This document shows positions 21,713 through 33,222 of a stretch of 64,000 bases of DNA, one piece after another (within the stretch, counting starts at the first letter, position 1; each line of letters begins with the position of its first letter). Location: the NCBI GenBank assembly GCA_003550325.1, contig QKWP01000037.1, positions 252,325 to 316,324 of the forward strand. The letters are read 5' to 3'. Source of the DNA: Gigaspora rosea. Lineage: Eukaryota > Glomeromycota > Glomeromycetes > Diversisporales > Gigasporaceae. A program made the position numbers and the translations under genes. Under the pieces are notes generated by a model. The model was given only the letters and a program-made list of their open reading frames with translations, was not told the origin of the DNA and did not search any database.

Positions 21713-21965
21713 AGGGCACTAGGTGCGAATGAGAGAGGGCGGGAGGGATGGGAGCCAGAATATAATCGGGCACCAAAGAGAACAAGTGACAAGACAAGCG
21801 AAGAAAGAAAGCACTGCACTGAGATTCTCCATTTACTCCCACATGTATCTTTATAATCTCTGCGTATATAAAATTATCACATGCATCTATAATCTCCATT
21901 GCATACAATCATATGCTATTACCTTTTTCATATAAGCCACAAATCAGGTTATCCTCGCGATAATA

Positions 21966-22293
21966 GCATCCACTTATTTGCACGGGTAATACAAACTCCT
22001 GGAGAGGAAATAGCCAATCGGAGAGTGCAAATTTTAACTATTCCGGATCAGCCCGATGAAGAATTTGAACACGCGTAAAAGAAGAAAAAAGCGAAAATAC
22101 GCAAAAATTAATGTTTAAATCGACCTTGGTGCACTAATTAAAAATGATGGGAATGAAAATTTACTTATATTAAGCATCACTCTAACCCTATAGCCTCTAA
22201 CGTTAAGACCCTAACCCTAAAATTTTATCTCACGCACTTAGTTTATTTACAAAATCGATTTCCTTTTTTGGTTTGTGTTACCCGCGCAAATAA
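21966..22293. mobile_element. MITE, ~330 bp, right end truncated
   Basis: Over 90% similar to 53008-53344. It begins GCATCCACTTATTTGCACGG and ends GTTACCCGCGCAAATAA, lacking the last bases of the right inverted repeat. It carries ACCCTAACCCTAAAA near 22208. In copy 1 of the host element the corresponding site (near 15625) is empty, which proves insertion. Confidence 0.85.
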
Positions 22294-22323
22294 CCTAGCG
22301 TGACTACGTCAACGCATAGGGCT

Positions 22324-22935
22324 AAATCAGAACTTTCAACATCAACTGCAATATTGTAATTCTGAAATTTTGAAATTTTGTCATCTACTATTGTTTTACT
22401 TCTTACCTAAAGATCTTTAAATTTTTGAGCATTTTTATTATGCCTCGATTCGAACAGACTTATCTTATAAATATATATACGAGTATTGTATATTATTTAT
22501 ATATAATATTTCAAAAAAAAATCATTTCTAAAAAAATTGATGAGATCAGCCGATGTTATTATAAATGCAAAAAATCTTATCCTTGACTGATTAGCATTAC
22601 TAATCCGTAATGGGACAAGAAGAAAGTTTATTTGCATACTGTAGATTCTTGATAAGGATTTAAAAATAATTTTCTAAACTAGAACAATTGGTTTTTGGGG
22701 ATATTTTTTATAACCTTGATAAGGATTTAAAAATAATTTTCTAAACTAGAACAATTGGTTTTTGGGGATATTTTTTATAACTTTGTCAATAACAATATAT
22801 AAAAATTGACTTTTATTCATCTGAAATCTACCAAAAAGATATTTTTGATTTTTGCATCAGAAAAGAAAAATCACAGAAATAACAAACGATTGCATGTTTT
22901 ATAGTACATTTTTGTAATAGGTTACTAGTAAATTG
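22324..22935. repeat. W repeat copy 2, right part
   Basis: Continues W after the insertion: CTTTCAACATCAACTGCAAT, GATGAGATCAGCCGATGTTAT, and CATCAGAAAAGAAAAATCACA. Similar to 43490-44020. It ends near 22935, where the other W copies lead on towards a kinase pseudogene. Confidence 0.75.
22648..22781 (+). repeat. Exact 67-bp tandem duplication
   Basis: Two identical head-to-tail copies start CTTGATAAGG at 22648 and 22715. Other W copies have one copy. Complete identity implies a recent event or an assembly error. Confidence 0.9.
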
Positions 22936-23028
22936 CCATTTATATGATACCTGAAAAATTTTAGATATAGTACATACAGTACGTATAGTACTGTACGCAG
23001 CACATCATTATATGTTACCCTCACTATA

Positions 23029-23187
23029 GTCACACTACTGATATGAAGATATTTTTAAAATAAATGAAAAAAATTAATTTTTTAATATAAAAAATTTTTT
23101 GTTATAATTATAATAAAAAATTTTTAAAATTTTTAAAATTAATTTTTTTTATTTGTTTTAAAAATATCTTCATATCAGTAGTGTGAC
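23029..23187. mobile_element. MITE, 159 bp, Tc1/mariner-type
   Basis: Ends GTCACACTACTGATATGAAG and its exact complement, with about 37 bp of near-perfect inverted repeat and an AT-rich centre. TA dinucleotides (TATA on both sides) flank it, fitting TA target duplication. Confidence 0.88.
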
Positions 23188-23204
23188 TATAGATAGCGGT
23201 GAAG

Positions 23205-24470
23205 TATTTAATATAGTTTAATAGTTCGACCATAGATCAATCATGATAATTAGCAGGAAAATTTGCCTATAAATCGGTGTAAGGATTAATTATATAGTTC
23301 GTTTGGCAATTGTTAGGAAATCAGATTTTAAATTTAAAATATTTTATTTAAAATAATTTATCCGTTTCTACTGACTCTCGATATATATCCGTCAAAGATT
23401 AAGCATTATCTGCTAATCATGAGGCATATCATATCATCATGAACTTCTAATGCAACACTTGTGAGATTCATCAAAATTTGAAGTAGAACAATGTGGAACT
23501 CTATATCTATGTAGTTGTATTGCTTTATACCAAAAATTATAACTTCACCATGTATTCTTCCAAATTTCCTATTTGCTATTTAAAAATACAAAATTAGTTC
23601 AGGAAATAAAAATGTAAATAAGATTAATTACCAATAACGTAGAGCCATCCTACCCAAACATTCAGCCAATAATGAACTAAAAAAATCGATTATTTATATA
23701 AGTAAAATTCTATCAACGAATATAATATTAAATATGTTAATAATAAATTCACTGAACATAAAAATTTATTTGTTGCAGTACATTTAAATCTGTTCATCTC
23801 GTTGAAAAGATTCATCACCAACTATCGAAGGCTTTTTTTTCTTTAATTTGATCGGCAAGTTTTTGTAAATCTTCTTGATATTGAACTCATGCCGGAGACG
23901 AAACTCACAACATAGGTCTATACATCACCATTGGACAGAGTAAATCAAAGTATAAGATTTGGATCTAATGAGATTTCTGAAAAAAACTTTATTTTTCATA
24001 CTTTTATGTTACAAATGATCTCGTCATAATTCAATTAGTAGATAAAAAAATGGTGTAACTTATTTTATCCAATCTGGCACTTATAATAAGAACAGGTGCA
24101 GAAAATCAAAACTTTCAACATCAACTGCAATATTGTAATTCGGAAATTTTGAAGTCTACTATAGTTTTTACTTATTAGCTAAAGATCTTTAAATTTTTGA
24201 GCATTTTTATTATGGCTCGATTGCAGTAAATTCAGGTGGCGGACAGACTTACCTTATAAAATATATATATATACGAGTATACTGCATTGTACATATATAT
24301 TATTTATATATAACATTTCAACAAAAAATCATTTCTAAAAAAATTGATGAGATCAGCCGATGTTATATTATAAATGCAAAAAAATCCTATCCTTATTGCA
24401 CAAGAAGAAAGGTTTATTTACATACTTCTTGATATGGATTTAAAAATATTTAATAAACTATGGTGCGAAC
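23205..24470. repeat. W repeat copy 3
   Basis: Collinear with 19270-20030 plus 22324-22660 and with 38890-40090: TAGTTCGACCATAGATCAATC, CTCATGCCGGAGACGA, CTGCAATATTGTAATTCGG, GATGAGATCAGCCGATGTTA. It shows the uninterrupted site into which the 1.3-kb element inserted in copy 2. Confidence 0.8.
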
Positions 24471-24503
24471 AGTCTAAAGACATCAATCAATTAATAATTT
24501 TTT

Positions 24504-24645
24504 TAAATTTGTATCTTCTCAATAAAAAATTTTAAAGTTGCAAAATAAAATACATAATTTGATAGCTTTTGACAAAGTTTATCAAAGCACGTATTTTATT
24601 TTAAGAATTTTTTGCTTATTATTGAGAGATATAATTTTAAATTTA
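24504..24645. repeat. Imperfect palindrome, ~140 bp
   Basis: TCTCAATAAAAAATT, AAAATAAAATAC and flanking AAATTT blocks on the left recur as complements on the right (GTATTTTATTTT, ATTATTGAGAGA). It is a possible MITE with no clear target duplication. Confidence 0.5.
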
Positions 24646-25415
24646 TATGTTTTTAAAATTCAGCATAATATATAAAAAATTAAAAAACATATAAAAATTT
24701 TAACCAATTAAATTCAATTTTTAAGTAAACTAGCAATGTACATGTGGCGGGTAACTTCGTCGCCCGCTTGCAATTTTTAAATGGCACTTGACTTAATATG
24801 TAACACATTTACGGAATACTATACTGTGATGGTTTGTAGGCTAGCAAGAAGGAACTTATAAGAGTATAAATACTATTTAAAGGAAAATAATTTTATATTT
24901 TGTAAATTTGTTTATATTAACTGTTCTTATCTGTTATTGCTCAAAATGAGAGTAAGGCTTTATTTTTAATAATATGCTAAAAATAAATGTAAAAATAATT
25001 GAATTATTTTTATGAATGATCAGTTGTAAATATGGTCAATGGGTACAGGTTTGTTAAGATTTGTGGTTTGTTTATGTTTTTAAAACGGATAATAATGATA
25101 GATTATAATGCTAATAATAAAATTAATTAAAAAAAGGAATAAGACAAACAAAGAATAAATAAGGCGAAGAACTAGTGGTTAATGTTGTGTTAGTATTGGA
25201 ATTATCATAATTTATCATAAGTTTTTGTAAAAATTCTGTTGCAGAACTTACTTACTATTCAGATGTGATGAAGATTAATTGCATTAAAATAAGCGTAATT
25301 TCTATTATACTAAAGCTATCAATACAAGTTGTATCTGTTGACAATAAATTTATGATTTTTCCTTCAGTAAAAAGTTTTCTAGACCAGGACTGAGGACCAT
25401 TGACTTACGGTAATA
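24646..25415. other. AT-rich stretch, possible 3' flank of the exon at 25416
   Basis: No gene is recognised. A short less AT-rich patch at 24740-24775 (GTGGCGGGTAACTTCGTCGCCCGC) contains a small dyad. Confidence 0.45.
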
Positions 25416-25594
25416 CTAGTTATTAAGATAGTACGCGCCATAATACCAAATTGGACTACTCCATTGAGTAAAAAATGTTGAAGCTGTTAGAATTAAAAAT
25501 AGAAAAGTCGATAGGATTAATCTTTTTAATGCTGATGGTGGATCAACAGTTTTGCTTGAGGCATCAAACATTCTATTGTGAATGTCACTATAGC
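25416..25594 (-). CDS. Terminal exon of an unrecognised membrane protein (partial)
   Basis: On the minus strand a TGCAG acceptor (complement of 25595-25599) is followed by an open frame YSDIHNRMFDASSKTVDPPS, then a hydrophobic stretch LILSTFLFLILTASTFF and WSSPIWYYGAYYLNN before a TAG. The hydrophobic run is long enough for one membrane span. The amino-acid composition is far more protein-like than the AT-rich surroundings. I cannot trace the upstream exons, and the family is not recognised. It could be a remnant of a dead gene. Confidence 0.4.
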
Positions 25595-25913
25595 CTGCAT
25601 TAAAATGTTATATAAAAATCAACTTTCAGTCGTCCAACTTCTCCTAGATAAACGGTAATTTTATTAAAATATTACTTTGCTTTTCCATGTTTCGTGGACT
25701 CAGAAAGTCTGATGCAATTACACAAAACAGCATAAATTTATGCGAAATGTATACAATAATAAATAGTATGTCAGATTAGTTTGTGTAATGATATTAATTT
25801 ATATTTTTTTTGCGTAATGGTGTTATACTTTCTGAGCTCAATATGTTCAAGGATTGAATATCTTATCATACTTGCATTACTAAAGGTGATATTAATTGTA
25901 GAAAGCTGCCTGT

Positions 25914-26050
25914 AAGTTTTGTAAACAGCGAGTACCAAAACATGCCATCCAATTGTTCGATCAAGGGCTTTGAGCAATGAAGGTTTCTTTCCAACTTTTG
26001 AAATTTCAATCGCTTTTTTCCATTCTTTTGCAAATTTATCTGTTATATTT
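25914..26050 (-). CDS. Possible internal exon, ABC-transporter-like (partial)
   Basis: The minus strand reads ITDKFAKEWKKAIEISKVGK, KPSLLKALDRTIGWHVLVLA and VYKTYR. The pattern of a charged EWKK helix followed by KPSLLKAL.RT.GW resembles the start of the first transmembrane domain of ABCC (MRP-type) transporters. That is a similarity judged by eye. No Walker or signature motifs lie nearby, so at most a fragment is present. Whether it belongs with the exon at 25416 is unknown. Confidence 0.3.
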
Positions 26051-26498
26051 TTTAGCTAAACAAGGATTATCCAGGAAATACAGATTCTCCTTCTATAGAG
26101 GTCGATTGTATCCGTGGTTTAATCTACTGGCAAAAAAAAAAAACAGTATTATTGAAAATATATTTGATTAACTTCGGGTATGATTTTGATATTATTTGGT
26201 CATGAGGGTACGGAAGGTTCTTCTTGAAAGAATTTATATAACAGAAATACAAAAACCGGTCCAATAACGAGCTCAATTTGAATAACGTTTTTACATCTTT
26301 ATTGTGATTTAATAAATAATTAGATTCGATTTTTGTGCTATCGCTATCATGTTATTGCATATCTTATTTTAATTAACGTTAACAGATTTTGTGTATAAGC
26401 TTCTTTAATTTTGGCATTTCATTTGGTCTTTAAAGCCATGCAAATTGCAGATTACATTATCTTGCGAAAATAATTTTGAAGGTTTTAGAATTTGTGGC
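26051..26498. other. AT-rich stretch
   Basis: No gene is supported. It could hold further exons of the fragment at 25914-26050. Confidence 0.4.
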
Positions 26499-27560
26499 TA
26501 CCGTATTTTACCAAAAATAAGCGCCCTCTTTTTGTTATAAGTGGTGCTTATTTTCAGAAATGAATTATTGAGAATAATGGGTTCATCATCATTTAACCAA
26601 ACTCAACGTAATTTACGATTTCAGAAAATTCACCACGGCTATGCAACATTTATGTTCCTTTTCTTTAAGGTGTATTTTAACTTGGTATTTTGGATTCATA
26701 TGATGATTGTCATAAAGGAATTTTACAGCTTCATAGGACCAATATGGAGCAAATGATGACTAATCGTATTGAAAATATATGCGAATGCTATAATCTTGTG
26801 TATGTTCATAGAAATATGATCATCTCTGCAAAAAGCTACACATTCAGGCTTCATTAAAATCTCAGCCTATTTTGGTCTTTTTGCCAAGATTGATTCTAGT
26901 ATTTTCTTGCTGTCGACAAATATGATTTCATCATATTCAATGGGTTGGATCAAAAGCATTTTTGGGATAATATTTTTACTATTGTAGTTTGGCTGGAAAC
27001 ATACTTTCAAGAAATGTTCCATCTGTATGAAGGGAGATGGCCACTTCTTTTGATATACCTTGATACTCTTCCTTAAAATTTTTCCAGCTAGAATATTTCG
27101 AGTCTAATTCACTTACAATACCATCATAAACAGAATGTGAGATTGAATTATCCCCAGAGCTTGAGAGATAATTTTGAGCATTATAATATCAGAATCCAAT
27201 TCATTTTTAATATCTTGTATGGGAATGGTAAAATGGGAGTGCAGCAAATTTGAAGAAATCTATTATTTATTAAAGATTTCATATCCGATTTTAAGATACT
27301 TAATACTTTATTGGTTTCGATTTCAGCTATTTTATTTCATTTATAAACTTAAAAACCTATTAATTTTCTTCGTATGAAAAGGAATTGTCCATTGAATTTA
27401 TATTATGCGTAGCTGGTTGCAAAAAAAATGCGTTCTCAGACTTTTTGCGCAGCCGAAAGAAGTTTTTATGCAAAATTTATGTACTCGAAAATAAAAACCA
27501 CACAAAACTAAGCACCCCTTGATTTGTATTATATTTGAAATAAGCACCCCCTTCGAAAGA
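26499..27560. mobile_element. Possible degenerate DNA transposon
   Basis: The left end TACCGTATTTTACCAAAAAT is followed by AATAAGCGCCC and GGTGCTTATTTT. The right side has GGGTGCTTATTT and GGGGTGCTTAGTTTT on the complement, so subterminal motifs are inverted. Inside, the minus strand has short protein-like pieces (SHSVYDGIVSELDSKYSSW, EEYQGISKEVAISLHTDGTF) broken by stops. I do not recognise a transposase motif. The right boundary is a guess. Confidence 0.35.
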
Positions 27561-27990
27561 AGTCATTTTTTATAATTAACAACTTTATATTGATTATAAT
27601 AATTATGATTATGTAAAGCTTTATTTATTTAATCAGCCGTAATTATAAAGAATTCAAAAAAAAAGGCTGAGGGTGGTGCAAGTATTATTATCTCTCATGT
27701 GGCGGTTGCATATCATTTCACAAATCTCCCGTCTTTTTAATAATTATGGTTTTTATGTTAGTGTTATGTCATAATATCCTAAACCAGTAGCTCATTGAAT
27801 TACTTATATTTAATCCCTCTACATCATTATCTATCTGGTAATTGCATGTACGCCCAGCCTTTTCTGTTACCATCACGATTTACCAATATGATTGTTAATG
27901 CTAATGCGTCACTACTTAGACTTCCTTTTCAGTCTGTCAACTTGAAAAAAAATCGCAAAAAAAAAAAAAAAATTTGGCCAAAAATCGAAA
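27561..27990. other. AT-rich 5' flank of the ATP-grasp pseudogene
   Basis: Nothing is supported apart from an A-run at 27953-27972. Confidence 0.4.
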
Positions 27991-29198
27991 ATGAATAGAA
28001 ATAATCGCGCTACTATGCCATATGCACCTTATATACCACTTAATATTAATAATGCTTCCAAATACAAGAAAATAAATACAGGTATTAGATTAGACAAAAG
28101 TTTGTATAATAAGGTAAAAAAATGTAAGTTTTAAAAGTTATAATAACTTCGAATTTAAGGAATTTAGCCCAGTTGCTATTTTGTATCAAGCACTTCAACC
28201 TCCTATAATTGATGGAATTCGGAAGCCATTAAAACCTGGAGGTTATAGTGATAGCGGAGCTGATATTGCCTATTACTTGAGATCCGACAACATTCCTATA
28301 GTTACCCCTGTTGATAATCCTAGCCCAACTTCTGATTTGTATTGGGTTTTTCCTGTCACAGAAGAAGGAATAAGTACAGCCATTTCAAAAGGTACAAAGG
28401 CACTTTGGGAAAATACTATACTCATCCATTGAATCATATGAGTTTTAGTGAAGATATTAAACTTGTTGGTCATCTTCCATCAAATGTACACAAATATGAT
28501 AACAAATTGTTTACTAATGAATTAATCAAAAACAATGGAATTTTGGTTCCTCATGCAATTCTTATTGGAGGCTCTACATATAATGGTACATACCGATTGA
28601 ATGATATAACCTTGGATATTTTAAATAAAAAAGGTATCCGATTCCCTGCTGTTGTTAAACCCATACGTGGCCGGGGAAGTCAAGGTGTTAAAAAGGTTGA
28701 CAATATTGAGCAAATGAAAGAGCATGCGGAAAAGCTTCTGTCCACCAGAACTGTGATTGATGGTCAATATTTCTTTGAGTATGGTAATACTTTAATTCTT
28801 GAAGAATATTTGGAAGGAGAAGAGATAACAGCTACCATTATGCCCCTGGAATGAATGATATTAATTTTAAAAATGGTACCTTTAATAAATATTGGCACTT
28901 ACCACTAGTAAAGAGATTTACAATAATGGTATTGCTCCATATAGAATCCAATATATAAACAAGTCGCTCAAGATTGTGAACAGGCTGCACAAATTATGAG
29001 ACCTTAGCACCAATTCGTATAGACTGCCGTAGAATAGCACCAGTGAAACCATTTACTTTATTTGATATAAATATGAAACCAAACATAACAGCCTGGACGT
29101 AATATGCAAATTAGTTTAAGCTATAGCTGCAAATGGCATAGGATGGAACTATCCAGACCTTCTTAAGGCTATATTGCGTCAAGTATGGCTGATTAAGA
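27991..29198 (+). pseudogene. ATP-grasp protein, D-Ala-D-Ala ligase-like, frameshifted
   Basis: Starts MNRNNRATMPYAPYIPLN (27991). Recognisable in order: YQALQPPIIDG (28181 on), SDNIPIVTPVDNPSPTSDLYW, DNKLFTNELIKNNGILVP, FPAVVKPIRGRGSQGVKKV with the ATP-binding lysine and glycine loop, LILEEYLEGEEITATIMP with the hinge acidic residues, APIRIDCRRIAPVKPF and FDINMKPN with the Mg-binding Asn, then GIGWNYPDLLKAILRQVW. This is the C-terminal ATP-grasp fold of D-alanine ligase-type enzymes. Frames change near 28415-28432, 28850, 28925 and after 29085, and I see no splice signals that would explain all of them. The substrate cannot be inferred; eukaryotic relatives need not make peptidoglycan. Confidence 0.75.
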
Positions 29199-29359
29199 AA
29201 TTTATTAGGTACTGTACAGTGATTTTTTTTCAATAATTACTATCGAATATTTGTAAATTTATTAACTTAGATATTGTTGAAAATATAGATAGATTCTTTT
29301 ATAGTTAAAGGTTGCAGCGCTGAAAGGCTTTTCAGGATACCGCTATTCCCATGTATCGT

Positions 29360-30850
29360 CTTTTTTTTAAAAAAAAAAAATAGCTACAAATAAGTTAAGT
29401 AAAACTTGTTCATTTGTTAGATTATGAATATCGGCCAGGCGCAATGTCAGAAAATTTTAGGATAATGATTTAATTAATGGATCTGCAAGCTGCAACATAT
29501 AAAATTTTAAGACAGTTTTCGTTTCTAAGCTAACACTTGTATCTTGCAATTATTATAAAAAAATTTCATTATTTCATATTTTTAAAAGATTCATATTTTT
29601 TTCCTCTTACTTTAAAGTATCTTGTTTAGAAAATGGCATCTTAAGACTATTGATGAAATTAAGCTGAAATTTGATTGGCTTGAATCACTTTATTACTGCG
29701 TAAATTCAATGCTAAGATTACAGAGACGTCTGAATCGTCTGAAAATTTGAATTTTTATTTGTACTGTCATCCTCTATATCAAACCTTGAAGATTGTGCAC
29801 TGATTTCTTTGAATCATTATTCCAGAGGTATTTAGTTGTGAATTACTACTAGAACTAGATTGTTCCTTAAAATTTCACCATGTAATATACTGTATATAGT
29901 TCTATTAGTATAATTACTTTAATAATTTCATTATTTGCATTATCCAGAATTCCTGGGTTTTCATTTTATAATTATCAGAAATATTTAAAACAATATCTCG
30001 TATATATTGATATAATTGCCTTATGAACTTAATGCCTTTTAACATTATGTAAATATTTAGCTCCATATGGTATTATGTAGTGATAATATAAATATTTAGC
30101 TCCATATGGTATATATGTAGTGATAATATAAGAGATAAATTGAAATTTTAGTAAAAATGTAGTTGATTTAGATAATTGAACTTATTTAAATTTACTTTTA
30201 AAAAATAATGCATCAAAACAATTGGATTGTTAATTATTATATTGAAAATATTTTTTTTATGTTAATTATAGTATATACGTATAATGAAGAGGAATAAAGT
30301 GACGTACTGTACAAGTGGGGTGACTCGTATTAAAAACGCCATTTTGACAGAGATTAAGCAAATTTCACGATTTTGATTGGTTGAAGATAACAGGTGACTA
30401 TTGGTTAATCTTGTGATATGCTTGTCCTTAGACAGACTCGTGTAATTTTTCTTTTACTTTACCTCCATTTTTTATTATGCAAATCGGCCTTCATTTATAA
30501 TTGAAAATGTCAATCATGTCAAATTTATATGAATCTAAAAAAACTAATCTTTTAAAAATATTGCAAAATGGGCCTTTTTAATATGAGAACTCCAAATAAT
30601 TAATTCCAAAATTCTTCAAAAATGATTTTATTTAATTGATTTCATTAAAAACAATTATAAGACTTGGCTAAATAAAATTTAAAATAAATATGATACATTA
30701 TGGCTTAAAATTTGGATTAAAAAAATTATGTTTTGTATTAGTATTAATATCAGTATATGTATACTGAATTCAACTTGTACAATTAGAAAAATTAAAGAAT
30801 ATAGTAACGATTATATAATTATTAAATTTATGCAATATAATAACAATTCA
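29360..30850. repeat. Segmental duplication R2, copy 1
   Basis: Collinear with 52336-54400: TAGCTACAAATAAGT, GGCCAGGCGCA, GGATCTGCAAGCTGCAACA, AAAGTGACGTACTGTAC and GTATACTGAATTCAACTTGT. The other copy carries two insertions (53008-53344 and about 53353-53550) that are absent here, so this copy shows the empty sites. On the minus strand it lies downstream of the kinase pseudogene at 30850-31860. Confidence 0.85.
30050..30128 (+). repeat. Tandem duplication of a ~40-bp unit inside R2
   Basis: TAAATATTTAGCTCCATATG is the start of two head-to-tail copies (30050 and 30089). The other R2 copy has one. Confidence 0.85.
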
Positions 30851-31860
30851 GATGCTTTGGTTCGACCGGTTCTGGTTTAACTTTATCAGCTTCTAAGATT
30901 TGGTTCTTAATATCGTTATCATCTTGGTTCATTTCATCTAACCAATGGCCCACCTTGTTAACAATTATGACAACAGTTAATCGTTTATCAGGATCATTAA
31001 TATACTGTTCAAAACCGCATTTTTCAATATCTTCTATATCTTTAAATTCGCAGTAATCAATCCATGATAACTTATATTTACCAATCTAATACTTTTTTAA
31101 GGTCTGGATCGATGTCAAGCGATTTATTAGTTTTCATATCAGTTTTCAAAAGTTTCGGAATTTTTTATCCAATGATTTGCACACTGAATATCTCTATGTA
31201 CTCCGATACCGTTACGATAACAAAAAGCAACGTTTTCTATACTTATCTTATTACCCATATCAGCAGATTTCTTAAAATATTCAAATGCTTTATTATAATC
31301 TTTTTCTATTCGAGTCTATTACGATAATATACTCCAACATTACACATCGCATAAATATGACTCATTTGAATGCTGCCCGATAATTTGGTTTGGCTCCAAT
31401 TCAATAATCATTAACATACACAGACTCCAAATTTCCATTAGCATCATCCATATCTGCAGCTTTTTTATAATATTTGAAGGCTTTCTTTTAATCCTTTTCA
31501 ACAATTACCTAACAATAACAATGACCAACACTACGAATTGCAACTGCGTGCCCTAAATTAGCGGGTCTCATACAATATTCGAAAGCTTTCTTCCTATCAT
31601 TTCCAACTTCGATTCTATGATGATAACAGTAACCAGCATTACACAGCGCACTTGCATTTCATAATCCAGCAGCATTCGTATAATATTCAAAAGCTTTCTT
31701 CTCATCTTTTCAACTACGATTTCATCATCAAACAAAACCAACATCGAAAATCGAAAATGCATTTCCAAATTCAGCAGTTCTCATAGAATATTCAAAAGCT
31801 TTCTTCTCATCTTTTTCAACTACGATTCCATGACGATAATTATAACTGAGTTGACAAAGC
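30850..31860 (-). pseudogene. Sel1-repeat protein kinase pseudogene lacking the kinase core
   Basis: Reading right to left: degenerate Sel1-like units (KKAFEYYTNAAGL, NAGYCYHHRIEVG, KKAFKYYKKAADM, each with the AFEYY...A.LG pattern) interrupted by stops. Then comes IQSANHW-like sequence, YCEFKDIEDIEKCGF (the start of a kinase N-lobe with its glycine loop damaged). It passes directly to INDPDKRLTVVIIVNKVGHW and LDEMNQDDNDIKNQILEADK, the C-terminal tail of the kinases at 40525 and 61959. About 200 residues with the HSD, DLG and APE motifs are missing. The deletion is internal because both flanking parts are recognisable. It cannot encode an active kinase. Confidence 0.8.
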
Positions 31861-32654
31861 TAATTAGATTGATTGTTTTTAAACATGAAATAAAACATAC
31901 GAAAAACAAATACATGAGTTACGTTACTCTTTAATATTTACCAGAATTAATTCAAGTTGTACTATGTATTTACATGTTTTACTGATCTTTACTATGTGTG
32001 TAACGAATTTCTCGGCATAATTAACCGGAATAATTTAACGTTTACTGTATATATTCTTGGGTATTAATCACGAACTTTTCGAGCATATTTCTTATTCATG
32101 GAAAATGCATTGATTAATCGTAAGTATACTTTACAGAAACTTTTATTTTTAATATAAACAGAATATATTTAATATATAATAATAAGTCTTAGTAAGCCCT
32201 TTTAATTTTCTTGTAAGAAACTTATTTATATTATAAACATATTATAAACATATTAGAAATAATTTATTCATCACCCGAGTGAACTTCTTTACCTTTTTTT
32301 TAAAACAACATAACCTTGAATATTAACAGGTTAGGAGTAGAAAATTTTAGATGTAAAATTGAACAGGAATCATTTCTGTCAAAACAAAAAATGGTTTCAT
32401 AAGCAAAAGATTGATTTTTAATTTTGTTATGTTACACAAAGACTATTGGACAATCTGGAAAGGGTGAAATTTTACGTCTTATTTTTATTATATGATAATT
32501 ATATTATTAAAACATTGTAATTTTTTTATTTTATTATATTAGTATTATTATTATTAGATTAATAACATATAAATTTATATACATATAAATTATATTGTAC
32601 TATATAATAAACATATTATTAGCAATGAAGTATCTCTTCGTCTGTAGACTATGT
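31861..32654. other. AT-rich stretch upstream of the Sel1-kinase pseudogene
   Basis: No gene is seen. It is mostly simple AT sequence, with ATTATTATTATTAG near 32543. Confidence 0.4.
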
Positions 32655-33222
32655 GCAGGCAAATTTGCCTGCAAAAAGTTATATAATATTTTTTAAAAAT
32701 AAATTTTAAAAATTTACCAAAATTTTTATAAAATATATTCTTTTAGACTTGATTTTTATTTTTAAAATATAAATTCTAAAAATTAATTGTACTTTAAATA
32801 AAGTATACTACTTTAAAATTCATTAATTTATACAAAATATAACGAAATAGACCTATTTTTTTAAGGCGAATCTATTTGTAATCGTGGTTACAGTTCCGAG
32901 CCAATCAAATTGCTAGATTAGGTATGACAAAAAAATTCAAAAAATTACAAATCGCAATAACTTCAAATCGTGCCTATGAACCCAATATTTTTTTCTAGCT
33001 AAAAATGCTTCTTAAGGTGTTTTATTATATAATAAACCTTCTTCTAACTCTAAAACTAACCCTAACCCTAATCTGGTTACTGTCACCGCCGGTGACAAGC
33101 ACATTTTTTCTTTTTTTAATTAATTATTTATTTTTATTATATGCGATCCCCTATATTATTATTGAAATTTTTACTTTAAGTTATATTTAATATAATATAT
33201 TCGAAATAACTTTAAAAAATTT

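Larger units (their letters stand above)
20031..22323. mobile_element. Unclassified element, copy 2, carrying two nested insertions
   Basis: Same structure as 14354-15657. It is interrupted by a foldback transposon at 20478-21611 and a MITE at 21966-22293. It inserted into W repeat copy 2, which is continuous across it when compared with 24075-24125 and 39735-39790. The target duplication is unclear because both flanks have changed. Confidence 0.8.

Noticed and set aside
33055..33080. Chromosome end, suggested by CTAACCCTAACCCTAA
   Set aside because: Only two to three units, internal to an element, with ordinary sequence on both sides.
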